Shown piece by piece: positions 1 to 11,452 of a stretch of DNA of 64,000 nucleotides. Below the pieces are notes generated by a model that saw only the letters and a list, made by a program, of their open reading frames with translations, made no database searches and was not told the DNA's origin. Both the position numbers and the translations under genes were made by a program. Positions within the stretch are counted from its first letter, which is position 1. Each line of letters opens with the position of its first letter. The stretch lies in the NCBI RefSeq assembly GCF_905147045.1, contig NC_065913.1:6994001-7058000 (forward strand), in the 5' to 3' direction. The stretch comes from Nymphalis io. Taxonomy: Eukaryota > Arthropoda > Insecta > Lepidoptera > Nymphalidae.

Positions 1-228
1 TATATCATTTATTCCAGACTACAGGGATTCAGATTCATATTAGACTAAATTAATAAACATAATTAGAAATGTTCTCAATGTGTTTGTTAAATATATAATT
101 ATATATTTTTATATCAATATATTAGTTTTCCTAGCTGATTTCGGCAACGGTGACCATTCACAAACGAAGACTAGACTACGGGGGATTTATTATAGTGTTC
201 TCATATCAATCTAACACTGATTTAATGC

Positions 229-403
229 TTTTTTTTTGTTTTTTTATTTATTTTTTTCGCTGTGGAAACCTTCAGAAAGGTACCCGGGTCCTATGGCGGT
301 GGAACCGGGTTATGTGGGATTCTTACACACTAAAACCACTGTGATGGCCGTCCTCGGCACGGATCGGAGAGGCTGCGGGATCGTGTTGATATAACGCATC
401 CGC
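229..403 (-). mobile_element. LINE 3' untranslated end (probable)
   Basis: A poly(T) run begins at 229 and is followed by a block much richer in G+C than its surroundings. On the minus strand it reads as a retroelement 3' end running into a poly(A) tail. The text around 281-345 resembles noncoding 3' ends of lepidopteran non-LTR elements that I have seen before. No reverse transcriptase residues are left, so the clade is not assigned. Confidence 0.45.
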
Positions 404-650
404 GGCCTCTCCCGTGCTTTGCTCCACTATTGCTGGGCTACGGATTTTTTTCTATTTTTGAAAAGCTTTAAAGCTCACGCCACGTCACTCCAAAGCGGGT
501 TGGTGGATACAAATATGACAGATTCTTATCCGACGCATGAAGGTTTCCTTCCGATGTTTCTTTTCACGGCTGAATACGGAATGATTAAGCATTTCAGAAG
601 CGCTGGTTGGATTTTAACTCGCAACTTTTGTTTAAGATCCAGTTCTAAGC
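404..650 (-). mobile_element. Old diverged SINE-A copy
   Basis: Read on the minus strand, this follows the SINE-A order: a tRNA-like head with 'cttaaac' and a degenerate B box, the 'ggaaaccttcatg' block, 'tccaccaacccgc', then 'tagcccagcaatag' at the 3' side. It is much more diverged than the copies at 4444, 14227 or 58972. It abuts the G+C-rich LINE-like end at 229-403. Confidence 0.5.
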
Positions 651-680
651 ACTGACCTATCTTGGTTCCAAATCAAAGAT

Positions 681-685
681 TATAT

Positions 686-733
<48 letters not shown>
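681..733. repeat. (TA)n microsatellite
   Basis: An almost uninterrupted run of TA dinucleotides with one G interruption near its left end. It is self-complementary, likely variable in length and hard to assemble. Confidence 0.95.
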
Positions 734-737
<4 letters not shown>

Positions 738-1157
738 ATATATGTCTATCTTAATATACAACCAAATAAAAAGTCCTTAAATTTAAACAAAGTTAAAACT
801 TACATAGTCATGTTAATATATAAGTTCAAGCCAGGCTTAGCACCTTTTAACTTTTAAATCACGCGAAAGAATAGAGATGTTAAACAGTTTAAGAATAAAC
901 TTAAAACTCACGTGGCTTGTTAGTAAACAATGAGTGAACCGGTCATCGAACCTGCGTCGTTAATGCACCGAGACGAATGCCTCGTTAAATATTTTAAAAG
1001 TATATTTTACGTGAACTTTTGTAATATAAAATAACTAATGGTAACTTTTCATAACATATGGTTTTTTTTTGGTAAATATTATTTTCGGCTTATTCCTAAT
1101 TGTTCGTCAAATTTCTTACTTTAACAATTGTTCAACTAGTAAATAATTACATTTTTT

Positions 1158-1395
1158 GACGAGCTGGTTGGCGTGGTTGGTAAATACTTTCACGCCGAAA
1201 GTTGTGGGTTCGTTTCTTACCCAGGACAGACATTTGTATGCATGAATATGGCGGTGTTTATCTTTATAAGTATGTATTTACTAAAGAAAAGTAGTAGTAT
1301 ATGTAGTATATCAGTTTTCAGGTTTCCTTAGTACAAGCTCTGCTTAGTTTGGGATCAGACGGCCGAGTGTAAATAATGTCCCAGGAGATTATTTG
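1158..1395 (+). mobile_element. SINE-C copy, near full length
   Basis: It starts with a tRNA-like head: an A-box-like 'ggcgtggttggtaa', a CTTTCAC anticodon-loop-like segment and a degraded B box (GGTTCG followed by TTTC). The family body follows: 'agtatgtatttactaaag', 'gtatatcagtt', 'tagtttgggatcagacgg' and a 3' 'atgtcccagga'. The same body recurs at 29443, 44686 (minus), 52281 and 58271. Confidence 0.85.
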
Positions 1396-2372
1396 TTATT
1401 TAAATAAATATATTAAGATATTAATAATATGAACAAATCTTCGGTAAAGCTATTCGCTCTTTCGAATTTCGTAACAAACTTAGTTATAATGTAATATATT
1501 TAGATGTTATGTCTGGCTTATGAAGTTTGTTCCAATTACAGAAACGAATTTAGTTATCTATTCCGGGTACCTTTGGACTTCTGTCACACCGTCTTCAAAA
1601 CTGTTCGAAACGAATATCATCAAGTAGTTGAGTAGAAAATTTGTCATCTTGTTAAAGTGTTAATTGGTTTTTATGTGTTAAGTATTATTAATTTTCTTTT
1701 TCTCACCTTACGTCAAACGGCCACTTAAGACTATGGAATTGTATATATATCCCATGTATTTGTATGTATACCGGCTCACTCATAATACAAACAAGAACGC
1801 GGCGTTATTATTTACTATTTGCTGGTAGATAATATGATAGGAGATAACTGACAACAAGGTACCAGACGTACTTGCAGAAAACCCCTATTAAAATATACAT
1901 TATTAAACATAATATAATTTTTATTAATACATAACTCCTATTTGTTTTTTAAAATAAAGTCCCTATTCATTTACATTCTTGTAAAATTATTTTATATGTT
2001 AATAATATAAAATACCAAAATTCATGGTCACCATATACTTAAAAAAAGGCCATTTTGAATGGTACACCCGCCGCAGGTGATGTACCGACAGGCCGACACG
2101 CGTCCTGTAGTTATTATTAGTTATTCTGTCTATTGCTCAAACTGAAAACGCCTTTATATACAACAATTAAGTACTGTTTTTGATATATTTTTGGGTATGA
2201 AATGGGTATGAATTATTGTTATAAAATCTTTGCTTTTTGTTGAAAGTGTGTTTAAGATTAACTTATACCTTTGAAAGGGATAATCTAGTAAGTAGTAGAA
2301 GTAGAAGTAATAGCAGTACTAGTACTAGTAAGACAATCAATATAAAATAACAGCATCGTTGGGCATATAGTT
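1396..2372. other. No gene recognised
   Basis: A+T-rich sequence with no open frame of note, no tRNA-like head and no repeat shared with the rest of the window that I could see. Confidence 0.5.
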
Positions 2373-2507
2373 TCACTGGCATACTTACCCTTCAAACCGA
2401 AATACAATAATACTAAATATTGCTGTTTGGCAGTGGAATATATGATCAATAGATATACCTACCCAGATATAGACTGTACCTACCCAGACGGGCTTGTACA
2501 AAGCCAC
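2373..2507 (-). mobile_element. SINE-B fragment
   Basis: Contains 'cttcaaaccgaaatacaa', 'tattgctgtttggcagtgg', 'ctacccagacgggcttg' and 'caaagcc', the left half of SINE-B in minus orientation. A short internal repetition of 'tacctacccaga' sits at 2455-2490. Confidence 0.8.
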
Positions 2508-3067
2508 TTAAAAAGTTACATATAGAAGTATCCTGCATAAGACTACAGCAAGAACTTGTCGTAGGTATATTTGGTGGAAAAATACAAACCTACCTTTGTA
2601 TTTAATTGGTAGTTAAATACAAACCTAATGCCTCGAAGGGAATAATATAAGCTACTATGTAATCATACGTTTATGACGACACTAAATATTTAATACCCGT
2701 ATCGAATGGTCGATTCAAACATCATGTGAGCGGTGGGGCGAGACCGAAAACCGTAATGATTCCAAATTACAAAATATAAGGGTTAGGACCACCAGAGCGT
2801 GGGTGATCGCGCACGTAATCGTTTTGTTCGACTCGTTATTTTTGGTGATGGGTAACTATAAAAAAGTTACAGCTTACCCATATTCTATATATGTATATGA
2901 AAATGGATGTTGGTTATACCTGTTATAGATTAATAGACTTCGAGGCAGTTTGATCGATTACCAACTAACTGCCAACTCTGATGGCACATATGGGTTTTTA
3001 GTGGAGAAGGTTGTACTTTGTTGTAATTCGGTATAAGATGTCGGTGATTTACAGACGGTGATATAGA

Positions 3068-3275
3068 AGTAGATTCTGCCACTTCTACTCACAAATGGTC
3101 ACTTTATCGCAATCGAACCAAACGGTATCGTTGCCGTTCAAGTCAAATCAAGTTTGATTTTGACGCAACGGTATATGTTAACCCCCATCCCAATAAATAT
3201 AGAATAGTCAAAGTCGGATTGGAATTGAATCGGGAACGTATCATAATCGTTATATATTAGTAGAGTTCGCTCCCT
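3068..3275 (+). repeat. Repeat I, copy 1
   Basis: Shares ordered blocks with 47928-48206: 'ttatcgcaatcgaa', 'gattttgac', 'atatgttaac', 'aataaatatag', 'ggaattgaatcgggaacg', then 'tagtagagttcg'. This copy lacks the palindromic 'aaacggccgttt' segment of copy 2. It has no coding potential. It looks like an old non-autonomous element, but the class is not determined. Confidence 0.7.
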
Positions 3276-3721
3276 ATAATGCTCAACCGATCATGGATAA
3301 TATTTTCCATTCATCTTTTGTAAGCGTACTACTATTTGGCTCATCTGCCAACAAATAGAAATCATTTTTATTTAAACAGACAGTGATAGTCTTCGAGATT
3401 TTGTTAGGATAATTTAAAGTGTAAGAAATATTTTAATTTGTACAAACGATTTTGGAAATTTAGTATTAAAATGTTTTGTCAATAATAACTAAAATGGTAT
3501 AAAAAAAATTCAGTTAAATCGAGCTAATTCGTTACAAAAGTAGTACTGTACACACTTATGTTTAATTCTGAGTGTACGTAAAATTCTTCTAAAAAGGAAG
3601 AAGTTGAGAACGTAATTAACCAGAGCCTTGAATTTCATAGCATTTTTTTAATACCATTGTTTTAAAAATGTACGAAAGAAAATTCAAAGAACATGTAGAG
3701 TATCATCGTTGAGCCCTTACT

Positions 3722-3843
3722 AGGACGTAACATCTTAGTTCCCAAGATTGGTGACGCATTAGCGATGTGAGCGATGGTTAACATTTCCTGCAAAGCCAAT
3801 GTCTATGGGCGTTGATCAGGTGGCCCATACGCTCGTCCACGTT
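3722..3843 (+). mobile_element. SINE-B 3' fragment
   Basis: Matches the SINE-B 3' half: 'taacatcttagttcccaag', 'gtgacgcattagcgatgtg', 'gcgatggttaacatttc', 'ccaatgtctatgggcgtt', 'aggtggcccata', 'gctcgtcc'. The poly(A) end is lost. Confidence 0.85.
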
Positions 3844-4215
3844 CTTGTGCAATTTAGTAATAATCACAATAAATATTTATAATTAAATTATATTTCCAAG
3901 TAACTTAAGCATGTGTATGTTAAATCATAAATTCTTGTAATACAAACACTTTGTAATACAACACCGAACTATCCGTTGACTAATAAGATAAAGATGTCTG
4001 TTTCCATAGAATGATACTTAATCCGTTAGAAATATTATCAACTTAGCGAATAATTTACTAGTAATTAAATATATGTACATTAATACATAAAGATTTATAT
4101 AAGTGAAAATTATTTGAGCATGATTTATTTCGATATCGAATTTTAGTGCAACGTTTATGTTAATGTAACGTTTTAGTGAATAGTTTCTGAAGCCAAAACT
4201 TTGTAGCTCAAGCTT

Positions 4216-4283
4216 ATTTTGAGGAGGTTTGGAGCTTATACCTCCATGCTGCTCCAATGTAGGCTGGTGGATACAATGTCATG
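4216..4283 (-). mobile_element. SINE-A internal fragment
   Basis: The segment 'gaggaggtttggagctta' followed by 'gctgctccaatg' and 'ggctggtggataca' is the minus-strand text of the SINE-A 3' half. It lies about 160 bp before a full SINE-A copy on the opposite strand. Confidence 0.65.
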
Positions 4284-4443
4284 TCTTGCAATTTAAAATA
4301 ACGTACGTCTTATATATCATTGTAATTCAAATTTAAAATTTAGTTTTTTATACTTCATTAGGCGGAACGTAAATTACGTCAAAAAATGTCACTCTGAAGT
4401 TAATGGCAAAAGTGACTTAATTATATACTTATACGTATATAAT

Positions 4444-4760
4444 ACCGTATATTAGCCGAGATGGCCTAGCGGTGAGAATGCATGAATCTTAACCGATGAT
4501 CGTGTGTTCAAACCCGGGCAAGCGCCACTGAATTTTCATGTGCTTAATTTTTGATTATAATTCATCTCGTGCCCTACGGTGAAGGAAAACACGTGAGGAA
4601 ACCTGCACGTGTCTAATTTCACTGAAATTCTGCCACATGTGTATTCCACCAAACCGCACTGGAGCAGCATGGTGGGATAAGCTCCAAACCTTCTCCTCAA
4701 AAAAGGGAGAAGAGACCTTTAGCCCAGCAGTGGGACATTCACAGCCTGTTACGGTACGGA
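4444..4760 (+). mobile_element. SINE-A, full length, with target duplication
   Basis: A tRNA-derived retroposon. The head carries A-box-like 'gagatggcctagcggtgag' and B-box-like 'gttcaaacccg'. The body runs through 'tcatgtgcttaat', 'aattcatctcgtgc', 'aggaaacctgcacgtgtc' and 'ccagcagtgggacattcac' to a 3' end near 'gttacggtacgg'. An identical 11-bp ACGTATATAAT lies at 4433-4443 and 4761-4771, which reads as the target-site duplication of one retrotransposition event. Short open frames here are products of the repeat. Confidence 0.9.
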
Positions 4761-4771
4761 ACGTATATAAT

Positions 4772-6290
4772 GTATATAATAAAACCGAAAGTAAATTACT
4801 ACATAATATATAGTTAACTACCGAACTCGTACTACGAAGAAGTATAATTTTCAAAGTGCGTACATAAATAGATGCACCTTTATATGTCTATAAGATTGAT
4901 AGCGGTTATATACTAAATAAATATAGGAAATTTAAATGTTAGATTTCCTTGCTAGTTAAAATAAAACACTTTTTGCTTTAATATTCCCCGCACTGAATAC
5001 TCATATGGGCGGTATGTTGTTTTTAATATATCATCGACTAGTCACGCATGAGCTATGCGACAATAAATGAAAAAAAAAAACTTACTGTTTTGATAAAAAT
5101 GACAGCCAGTCACGACCCTTTGTGTATAATATATAACCTCGCTGGTCGTAATTAGTTTTTAAGGCTGTGATATTCTATTTTCAAATAATGGAAAAGAGTT
5201 ATTGAGTATTTCAAGGATTTCGCAGTAGGTCTTTGGGATAGCTTCAACATCCGTGAATGATAAAGCTAAAGGCTTCGCGTGAATTCTCTGCGGTCTTGAA
5301 TAGCTGGCTGAAAAGAAGTAATATTATTAATCTATGCATTGCCTTCGACTGGCAGGCAAAATTCTGACGATTACAAAAAAAAAACCATATTGACGTAGAT
5401 TTAGAAAAGGTATCTATTGTATATGTGTGTTAAGACGGTCAATTCCCAGAAAACCAGGTAACAATGTAACTCTCCTGACCGTTGATATATATTATTATTA
5501 AATACCTACTTGAGAATTAGATGAAACAAAATTTGCCTAATTTGTAGATATTTTGATGACTATTAAGATAAATAAATAATAATTTCGATCATTCTATTTA
5601 TTATATTCGTTGAGAAATAATAATTATATTATTTTGTAACTAAATACATTCTAGTTAATCATATATAGTTAATAATCTATTATAGTTGCTTTTTAATTAA
5701 CTCGATCCCGCACATAAATTTCATCATACGTGACTTTATAGGTCGATTAAAAAAACAGGATCCAGGAACGAACCACTTCTCAATCCATCTAAGTTGACAA
5801 ATAAACTGCTACGTAATAAATTTCACACTTCCAAGAAAAGTAAGACAAAGCCCTTTCAGACGGTTATTAACGGCCTTATTAAGACGATAGTGGTCCTTTA
5901 TTACGTGTGAAACAAGCATTATAAAACAATAAATTAGATAACCTCCTTCGAGATAGTGTTTTGAGAATTCAATTAAGATGAAAATAAAGATGGAGTAAAA
6001 GGATTCCTTTTATAAAATTTTATTATTAGTAATAAAATGGATAGTTAAATTTTATCAATAAAATTGTATAGATTTTAATTTTTAATTCAGAACTTGTTAC
6101 TGTTTTGTTTGTGCCAGCCATTTCGGCTTAGTACCCAATTAGTCATTCAGTTAACAAACGTCTACAGAGACAAAATAACGTAACTATAAAATTACTTTAA
6201 AATTTAACACTTTAAAAAAATATACATTAAAATTAATTCTATTATAAATACGTGTGAACGTTTTCGTGTCTATTATAGTTACGTCACATA
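4772..6290. other. No gene recognised
   Basis: A+T-rich single-copy-looking sequence. No open frame beyond chance length and no clear SINE, LINE or Helitron signature was found. Confidence 0.5.
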
Positions 6291-6294
6291 AAAT

Positions 6295-6409
6295 TAACGT
6301 TGTTTAGCGGGCGTTTAGTTAAACAATGCCATGTCTTCTTCTTTCGCATGTCAAATTATTAATGACAGAAAGAGTGAAATGAGTGTTAACTAAACAGACG
6401 GCAACGTTA
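6295..6409. mobile_element. MITE-J, small inverted-repeat element
   Basis: The ends read 'taacgttg' and 'caacgtta'. Inner matching blocks 'gtttagttaaaca' (left) and 'tgttaactaaac' (right) give an imperfect terminal inverted repeat of about 25 bp around a core of about 60 bp. Flanking TA could be a TA duplication as made by Tc1/mariner-type transposases, which is inference. A related copy lacking the right end lies at 53791-53890. Confidence 0.6.
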
Positions 6410-6664
6410 CTACTCGTCAACTACACAGAGTACACCTTGATTTCATACTAAATCTGTATTCCTTTATGAATTAGACTAGAATAGTCGACGTAAATATTTT
6501 TATCGTATGGTATAACTATACAGTTCATGGTGGTCAGTAAACTGGTTTGTGGGGGCGTTGATTTAACTACACTCCAGGGGCCTTCAAACTTTTCAAAGTA
6601 CGGGTCGCACGGGCTCCACTGCCTATAGCCCATTCCAACCACTAGATGAGTACAGACTTATAAA

Positions 6665-6778
6665 CATCTTTGCAAAACTCCCTATTCTCTCACTCTCATA
6701 ATCCGACGGGACGGCAATTCGGCACGACCGGAAAGAGTTCAAGAGTAAAACCAACGACTTTACGTGCTTGCCGAGGAA
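6665..6778 (-). mobile_element. SINE-D internal fragment
   Basis: Contains 'ttctctcactctcataatcc', 'gggacggcaattcggcacg', 'accggaaagag' and 'ctttacgtgcttgccgagg', the SINE-D body in minus orientation. Both the tRNA-like head and the 3' end are missing. Confidence 0.8.
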
Positions 6779-6989
6779 ATTAATTGTAAAGTATATAATA
6801 AATATTACTTCATGATTATGTCTTCCTATATCGATTGGATCCACTGACCTACACATTGACTACATAAAAAGTGACACTCGCGGACCGTACTTTGTTAACC
6901 TCTGCTTCATACGAACACTATGAACGCATTTCAATATGTTACTATTCATAGTGAATGAACTTATTACATAAAACGAGACAGCGTTAAAT

Positions 6990-7780
6990 ATTGTTATATA
7001 CATTTGCTGTGAATGTTATTTATATGTAGAAAAAATATTATTTATGCTAACCGCATCTGTGAGTAGGATACGAAGCAATCGGTATATTTTTTAATATATA
7101 AACACACAGACATATTATATTCTATTCTTGGATTCATCTTGTTGCATTCATGGTGGCAATATCTTGGGCTTTGATTGCTACACACCACCTGTCCGCCTTC
7201 CTATTATAAATAATAAATATTTAAGTCAAGTAATAAGTAAGTCAATATTCTATAAACACATTTTAAATTTCACTGGTTTTTCATTTATATCCACTTTATT
7301 TTTTTTTATTTACAAGACAGACCAAAAGTGGATACTAACGCTATGTTTTTGTAATCTGGTCTCTGTTTTTCTAGTTATTAAACATTCTAAAGTTCTTTTA
7401 AATAAGTATAGTATTAATATGATCACTTAAAATATATTATTGCTATTTAAAATTTGATACAACAGCAAAGAAAACAAATTTTATTATTAAAACGTCAAAA
7501 ACAAATTCGAAATTTGATTATCAATCACCATTCAATCAATCGAATGGGAACGAATGGAAATGAGATTACTGTGTTAATCTATATTTAATCTTTCGAATTC
7601 ATGGGTAACGAAGCGTGATATTAAAATCACCTTTGCACTATCATCGTTTATCAATTATCGTTGATTGGTATACGAATGGTTGATGGGTTGAGATTAAGTT
7701 TTAAGACGATTAAATAAAAAAAAATGACATTATATATTTTGTCAGTTCAATGGACTTCCTCCGTTGTTATTACACTTATG
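6990..7780. other. No gene recognised
   Basis: Open frames here are short and of biased composition. Around 7500-7690, phrases such as 'cgttgattggtatacgaatg' recall Repeat I-like elements, but no alignment could be fixed. Confidence 0.4.
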
Positions 7781-7794
7781 TATATAAAAAGCAG

Positions 7795-8002
7795 TTGGAG
7801 CAGACGAGTCCTAGAGTGGAGACCGCGAATCGGCAAGCGCAGCGTAGGGCGCCCTCCATCCAGGTGGACCGACGACCTTAAGAAGGTGGCGGGCACCAAC
7901 TGGATGCGGAAGGCGGAGGACAGGGAGCTTTGGCGCACCTTGGGAGAGGCCTATGTTCAGCAGTGGACAACGATTGGCTGTTGATTGATTTTTGATTGAT
8001 TG
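7795..8002 (+). mobile_element. Young 5'-truncated LINE tail (RTE-like)
   Basis: It encodes 62 intact codons from 7796 to the stop at 7982-7984. These are the extreme C-terminus of a non-LTR endonuclease/reverse transcriptase, with blocks WRPRIGKRSVGRPPSRWTDD, WMRKAEDRELWR and GEAYVQQW. The text is typical of insect endonuclease-reverse transcriptases, likely RTE clade. A tail of TTGA repeats follows. A perfect 13-bp duplication ATATAAAAAGCAG flanks it at 7782-7794 and 8003-8015, so the ends are exact. A near-identical copy lies at 52617-52789 on the other strand. The missing 5' portion is the usual result of truncated target-primed reverse transcription. Confidence 0.92.
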
Positions 8003-8070
8003 ATATAAAAAGCAGAACATCTCTTGTATGTGGGAGTTTTGTAATTTGTTCTCTATATTATAAAAAAATA

Positions 8071-8280
8071 TATAGGTAGGCGGATGGGCATAAGGGCCAC
8101 CTGATGGTATGTGGTCTCCACCACTCCACCCTTGGGAACTAATATTATGTCCCTTGTGCCAAGTTACACTGGCTCACACCCTTAAAACCGGAACACAGCA
8201 ATACTCAGTATTGCTGTTTTGCGGTAGAACATTAGATGATTGAGTGGTATCTAATCAGACGGGCTTGCACAAGTCCTCCA
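8071..8280 (-). mobile_element. SINE-B copy with internal deletion
   Basis: Minus-strand SINE-B with 'ggtaggcggatgggcat', 'gggccacctgatggtatgtg', 'ttgggaactaatattatgtc', 'aaaccggaacacagcaata', 'tgctgttttgcggtagaac' and 'gacgggcttgcacaa'. About 50 bp present in other copies, the 'cattggcattgtaagaaat' region, is missing between 8120 and 8135. Confidence 0.9.
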
Positions 8281-8646
8281 AGTAAACTTAGTGCAATGCT
8301 TAAATATATATTTAATAAAGGAAATTGAATTCGAATTTCAATTTATAACACGAATCTTTCATATGTCGGGCTTATCCCGATTCGAAGACGCGACAGGATT
8401 ACGAAATGTCGACTTTCAACCAATCACAGCCCTTGTACAATGCACGTCACGACACGTATGTCAGTGGTGAAAAAAAAATACTAAGAAGAAGATAGCATCA
8501 CAATGGTCGGTCTCTTTGATCTATTGTCTCGCTCTGAACGGGAAATAATTTTATTTCCTTTGTATATTTGTCTCTTTCTAATACATCTCGCGCAAGAATT
8601 ATTCGTGACTTATTGGTTTATAGGTATTTGTTATAAAAATTGAAAC

Positions 8647-8980
8647 ACTAATTTTTTTTTTAATTGTATAGGCTAGCGCTTGACTGTTATCACACCTGAT
8701 GGAAAGTGAGATACAGTCTAAGATGGAGCACGTTTGCCTAGAAGATGCCGATTCACTGTAGACTTGAAGGTACCCATATTGTAGGTGTTGGGGAAAACGG
8801 AGGTCGGGAGGGTATTCCAGACTTTGGCGGTGCGTATCAGAAACGAGGAAGCAAATGGTTTCGTACCTGTCTTAAATACGTAAATACGTACGTACGTACG
8901 GGTGCAGATCTTTTCGATGCCTCGCAGTTCTGTGGTAATAAGGTGACAGAGGTTCGAAATTAAATAGTTCCAGAGCACAC
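8647..8980 (-). mobile_element. 5'-truncated LINE with 3' UTR and poly(A)
   Basis: On the minus strand a reverse-transcriptase C-terminus (8718-8978) is followed by a noncoding tail with 'ccatcaggtgtgataacag' and an A-rich end (poly(T) on plus at 8651-8661). The 3' UTR resembles the insert at 53409-53553. No clear target duplication was found. Confidence 0.75.
8718..8978 (-). pseudogene. Reverse transcriptase C-terminal relic
   Basis: About 86 residues are open. The last 40 contain the diagnostic pattern FLIRTAKVWNTLPTSVFPNT then FKSTVNRHLLGK before the stop. The pattern R-T-A-x-x-W-N-x-L-P followed by F-K-x-x-V-N is typical of the C-terminal end of insect non-LTR ORF2 proteins (Jockey/CR1-like superfamily; exact clade not determined). 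The polymerase and endonuclease domains are absent. The first part of the frame does not look like the protein, so the first ATG is not a real start. Confidence 0.75.
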
Positions 8981-9060
8981 TATCCGAAATATATCTCGTA
9001 GAATAATACTCTATGATCTATGAATGTGTTTTTAGACTGAAATAGTTATCAATTGTAATC

Positions 9061-9246
9061 TAGATGTCCCAGTGGCTAGTACATGTTAATCTTAAACGAA
9101 GGTTGTAGGTTCAAACTCGGGCGAGAATTACTGATTTTTCATTTTAAAAATTCGCGTTTATAATTAATCAAAGGAAATAATAGGAGACCTGCATATGGCG
9201 GATGAAAAAATGTGCCACGCCAAGTTGAGAGGAGACTTATGCCTAG
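9061..9246 (+). mobile_element. Old diverged SINE-A-like copy
   Basis: The tRNA-like head survives as 'gatgtcccagtggctag', 'gttaatcttaaacg' and 'ggttcaaactcgggcg'. The body is degraded but keeps 'gtttataatta', 'ggagacctgcat', 'tgtgcca' and a 3' 'gagaggagacttatgcctag' in the expected order. Confidence 0.6.
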
Positions 9247-9760
9247 TTGGTTATTTAGTCGATTAAATAAACCTATTTAATCTTCAACTCTATAGCTTTC
9301 ACTTGTTTATAACTTCAGTATAATTAAATTGTTTCCTAAAATCTTAATTTATTTTCGACATTTAACTAATATTATTGTTGCAAGATATAATGACGGATAC
9401 TCTTGTTGAAGAGAAGAAAGTTGATAGTATTTTATTCAGCATTGGGACTCTTAATACTTTCACACAGAAAACAAATCTTGTATAATATAATTACCGCTTT
9501 TGTAATAATATAATTATATATAAAACATTTAATTACAAGATCGAATCTTTAATTATAGTAGTGTCATCTTTGTTCATCCCGTATATTTCATTATAACTCG
9601 GAAACAATTTGATGTTGAAGGTTTGATTGGTTAGTAATTATATGAGAACCGTACTTACGTTTTCAATAAATATTTTAAACGCTTTGATACCCAACATGGT
9701 TATTTCAAATTATTTAAATACAAATTCTTATGTCCTTTCGAGGGCGCCATTTTGAATTTA

Positions 9761-9770
9761 GTGACGTCAC
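9761..9770. promoter_or_regulatory. Palindromic CRE-like site
   Basis: GTGACGTCAC is a perfect 10-bp palindrome containing the CREB/ATF consensus TGACGTCA. About 25 bp upstream lies 'gagggcgccatttt'. It sits in otherwise unique sequence. Function is unproven, since such sites occur by chance. Confidence 0.3.
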
Positions 9771-9902
9771 ATAGTCTATAACCAGCGAACGTTCAAGACG
9801 CTTCTACCTATACCTCATTTGTTGAATAAAAAAAATATTACAAATTAAATTTGGAACTAAATTATTCTTTATTTGAATTGAACTAATACATTATGGTGGT
9901 AC

Positions 9903-10199
9903 ACTGGTGGTAGGGCTTTGTGCAAGCTCGTCTGGGTAGGTACCACCCACTCATCAGATATTCTACCGCAAAACAGCAATACTTGATATTGTTGTGTTCC
10001 GGTTTGAAGGGTGAGTGTGCCAGTGTAATTACAGGCACAAGGGACATAAAATCTTAGTTCCCAAGGTTGGTGGCGCATAGGATATGTAAGCGATGGTTGA
10101 CATTTCTTACAATGCCAATGTCTAAGAGCGTTGGTGACCACTTACCATCAGGTGGCCCATATGCTCGTCCGCCTTCCTATTCTATAAAAAAAAAAAAAA
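9903..10199 (+). mobile_element. SINE-B, near full length with poly(A)
   Basis: The best-preserved SINE-B of the window. It runs from 'actggtggtagggctttg' through 'ctgggtaggtaccacccac', 'gatattctaccgcaaaaca', 'ggtttgaagggtgagtg', 'cttagttcccaaggttggtg' and 'ttaccatcaggtggcccat' to 'tattctataaaa' and a run of A. No tRNA-like promoter is recognisable, so it may be derived from a LINE 3' region or another RNA. It encodes no protein. Confidence 0.9.
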
Positions 10200-10639
10200 T
10201 TATCTCTCATCATCTATAATTAAATGATTTTTTGAAATGTTTTTCCATAGTTTCATTCCATAGTGTATTTAGTTTAAAAACAAATTATTAAAACAAATAA
10301 AAAGACGTTTGAAATCAATTAACTGGACATAGAATGCATCTCGAGTTTACATAACATAGTTTTGGCTGAGTTCCATACATTGCGCAAGAATTATGAGCTT
10401 CAGACTGTCGTAAAAAAACGCTGCATTTTGCATATTTCAGCTATGGAATGTTTATGAGTCTTTTAAATATACGGTACACAAATATCACTGACGCAGTCAA
10501 CTCGGGATTTAGGCTAGGTCTGCTGCTCCAATTATTAAAACCATAACATTGTACAATGATCGAGTAAATACATAAGAAGCAAAGTTAAGATACGTAAAAT
10601 AGTGAATTTCACAATACAATGTATGTAACTTATAAGTGT

Positions 10640-10941
10640 GAGCCGAGATAGTCCAGTGGTTAGAACGCGTGAATCTTAACCAATGATCGTGGGCTTAAGC
10701 CCGGGCAAGCACCACTGAATTTTCATGTGCTTAATTTGTGTTTATAATTCATCTCGTGCTTAACGGTGAAGGAATACATCGTGAGGAAACCTGCGTGTGT
10801 CAAATTTCACTGAAATTCTGCCACATGTGTATTCCACCAACCATTGGAGCAGCGTGGTGGAATAAGCTCCAAACCTTCTCCTCAAAAAAAGGAGAGGAGG
10901 CCTTAGCCCAGCAGGGACATTCACAGGCTGTTACCGTTACG
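10640..10941 (+). mobile_element. SINE-A, full length, with target duplication
   Basis: Complete SINE-A from 'gagccgagatagtccagtgg' to 'ggctgttaccgtta'. A 7-bp TAAGTGT lies on both sides (10633-10639 and 10942-10948). The B box carries a substitution ('gggcttaagcccggg'). Confidence 0.9.
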
Positions 10942-11452
10942 TAAGTGTTATATGTAACATGTGCTTTACTCTTAGTGTTGAAGTTTTAATTCAATTTAAT
11001 TCATATGTTTACCTTTTATTGAATCTATTTATACAACTAATATGTCAAGTACTATGGAAGCCACAATTAACTGAGACTGTTGACTAACTGACATTGGCTT
11101 CCATATACCATAGCGCTTGGATTAAAATCGTTTTGTTTTAAATATATTAGAAAAAAGCTGCGATTGTTTACGTCGTGTGAAAACAATCTTACATTCCGAA
11201 TATATTTTTGCTTTATTAATGGCACCGATGCTTTTTGGATTTCCCTATTCATTTTAAAATAGATTTTTTTTTGTTTGTTTTCTCTGTTCGTTCTATTTTT
11301 TGAAATTGACGAATGAAAAAGCATTTTTATTAGGTATTGTATTTTTTGTTTTATGCTAAGAGGTTGTTATGGAATTAAAAGGAAATTACGAGTAGGTAAT
11401 AGATTGTAAAAACTTAAAAGGCTAATATTTGTTTAATATGTTTTAATTCTGA

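Noticed and set aside
4555..4854. 99-codon minus-strand open frame
   Set aside because: It lies within a SINE-A copy with a target duplication, so it is a by-product of the repeat.
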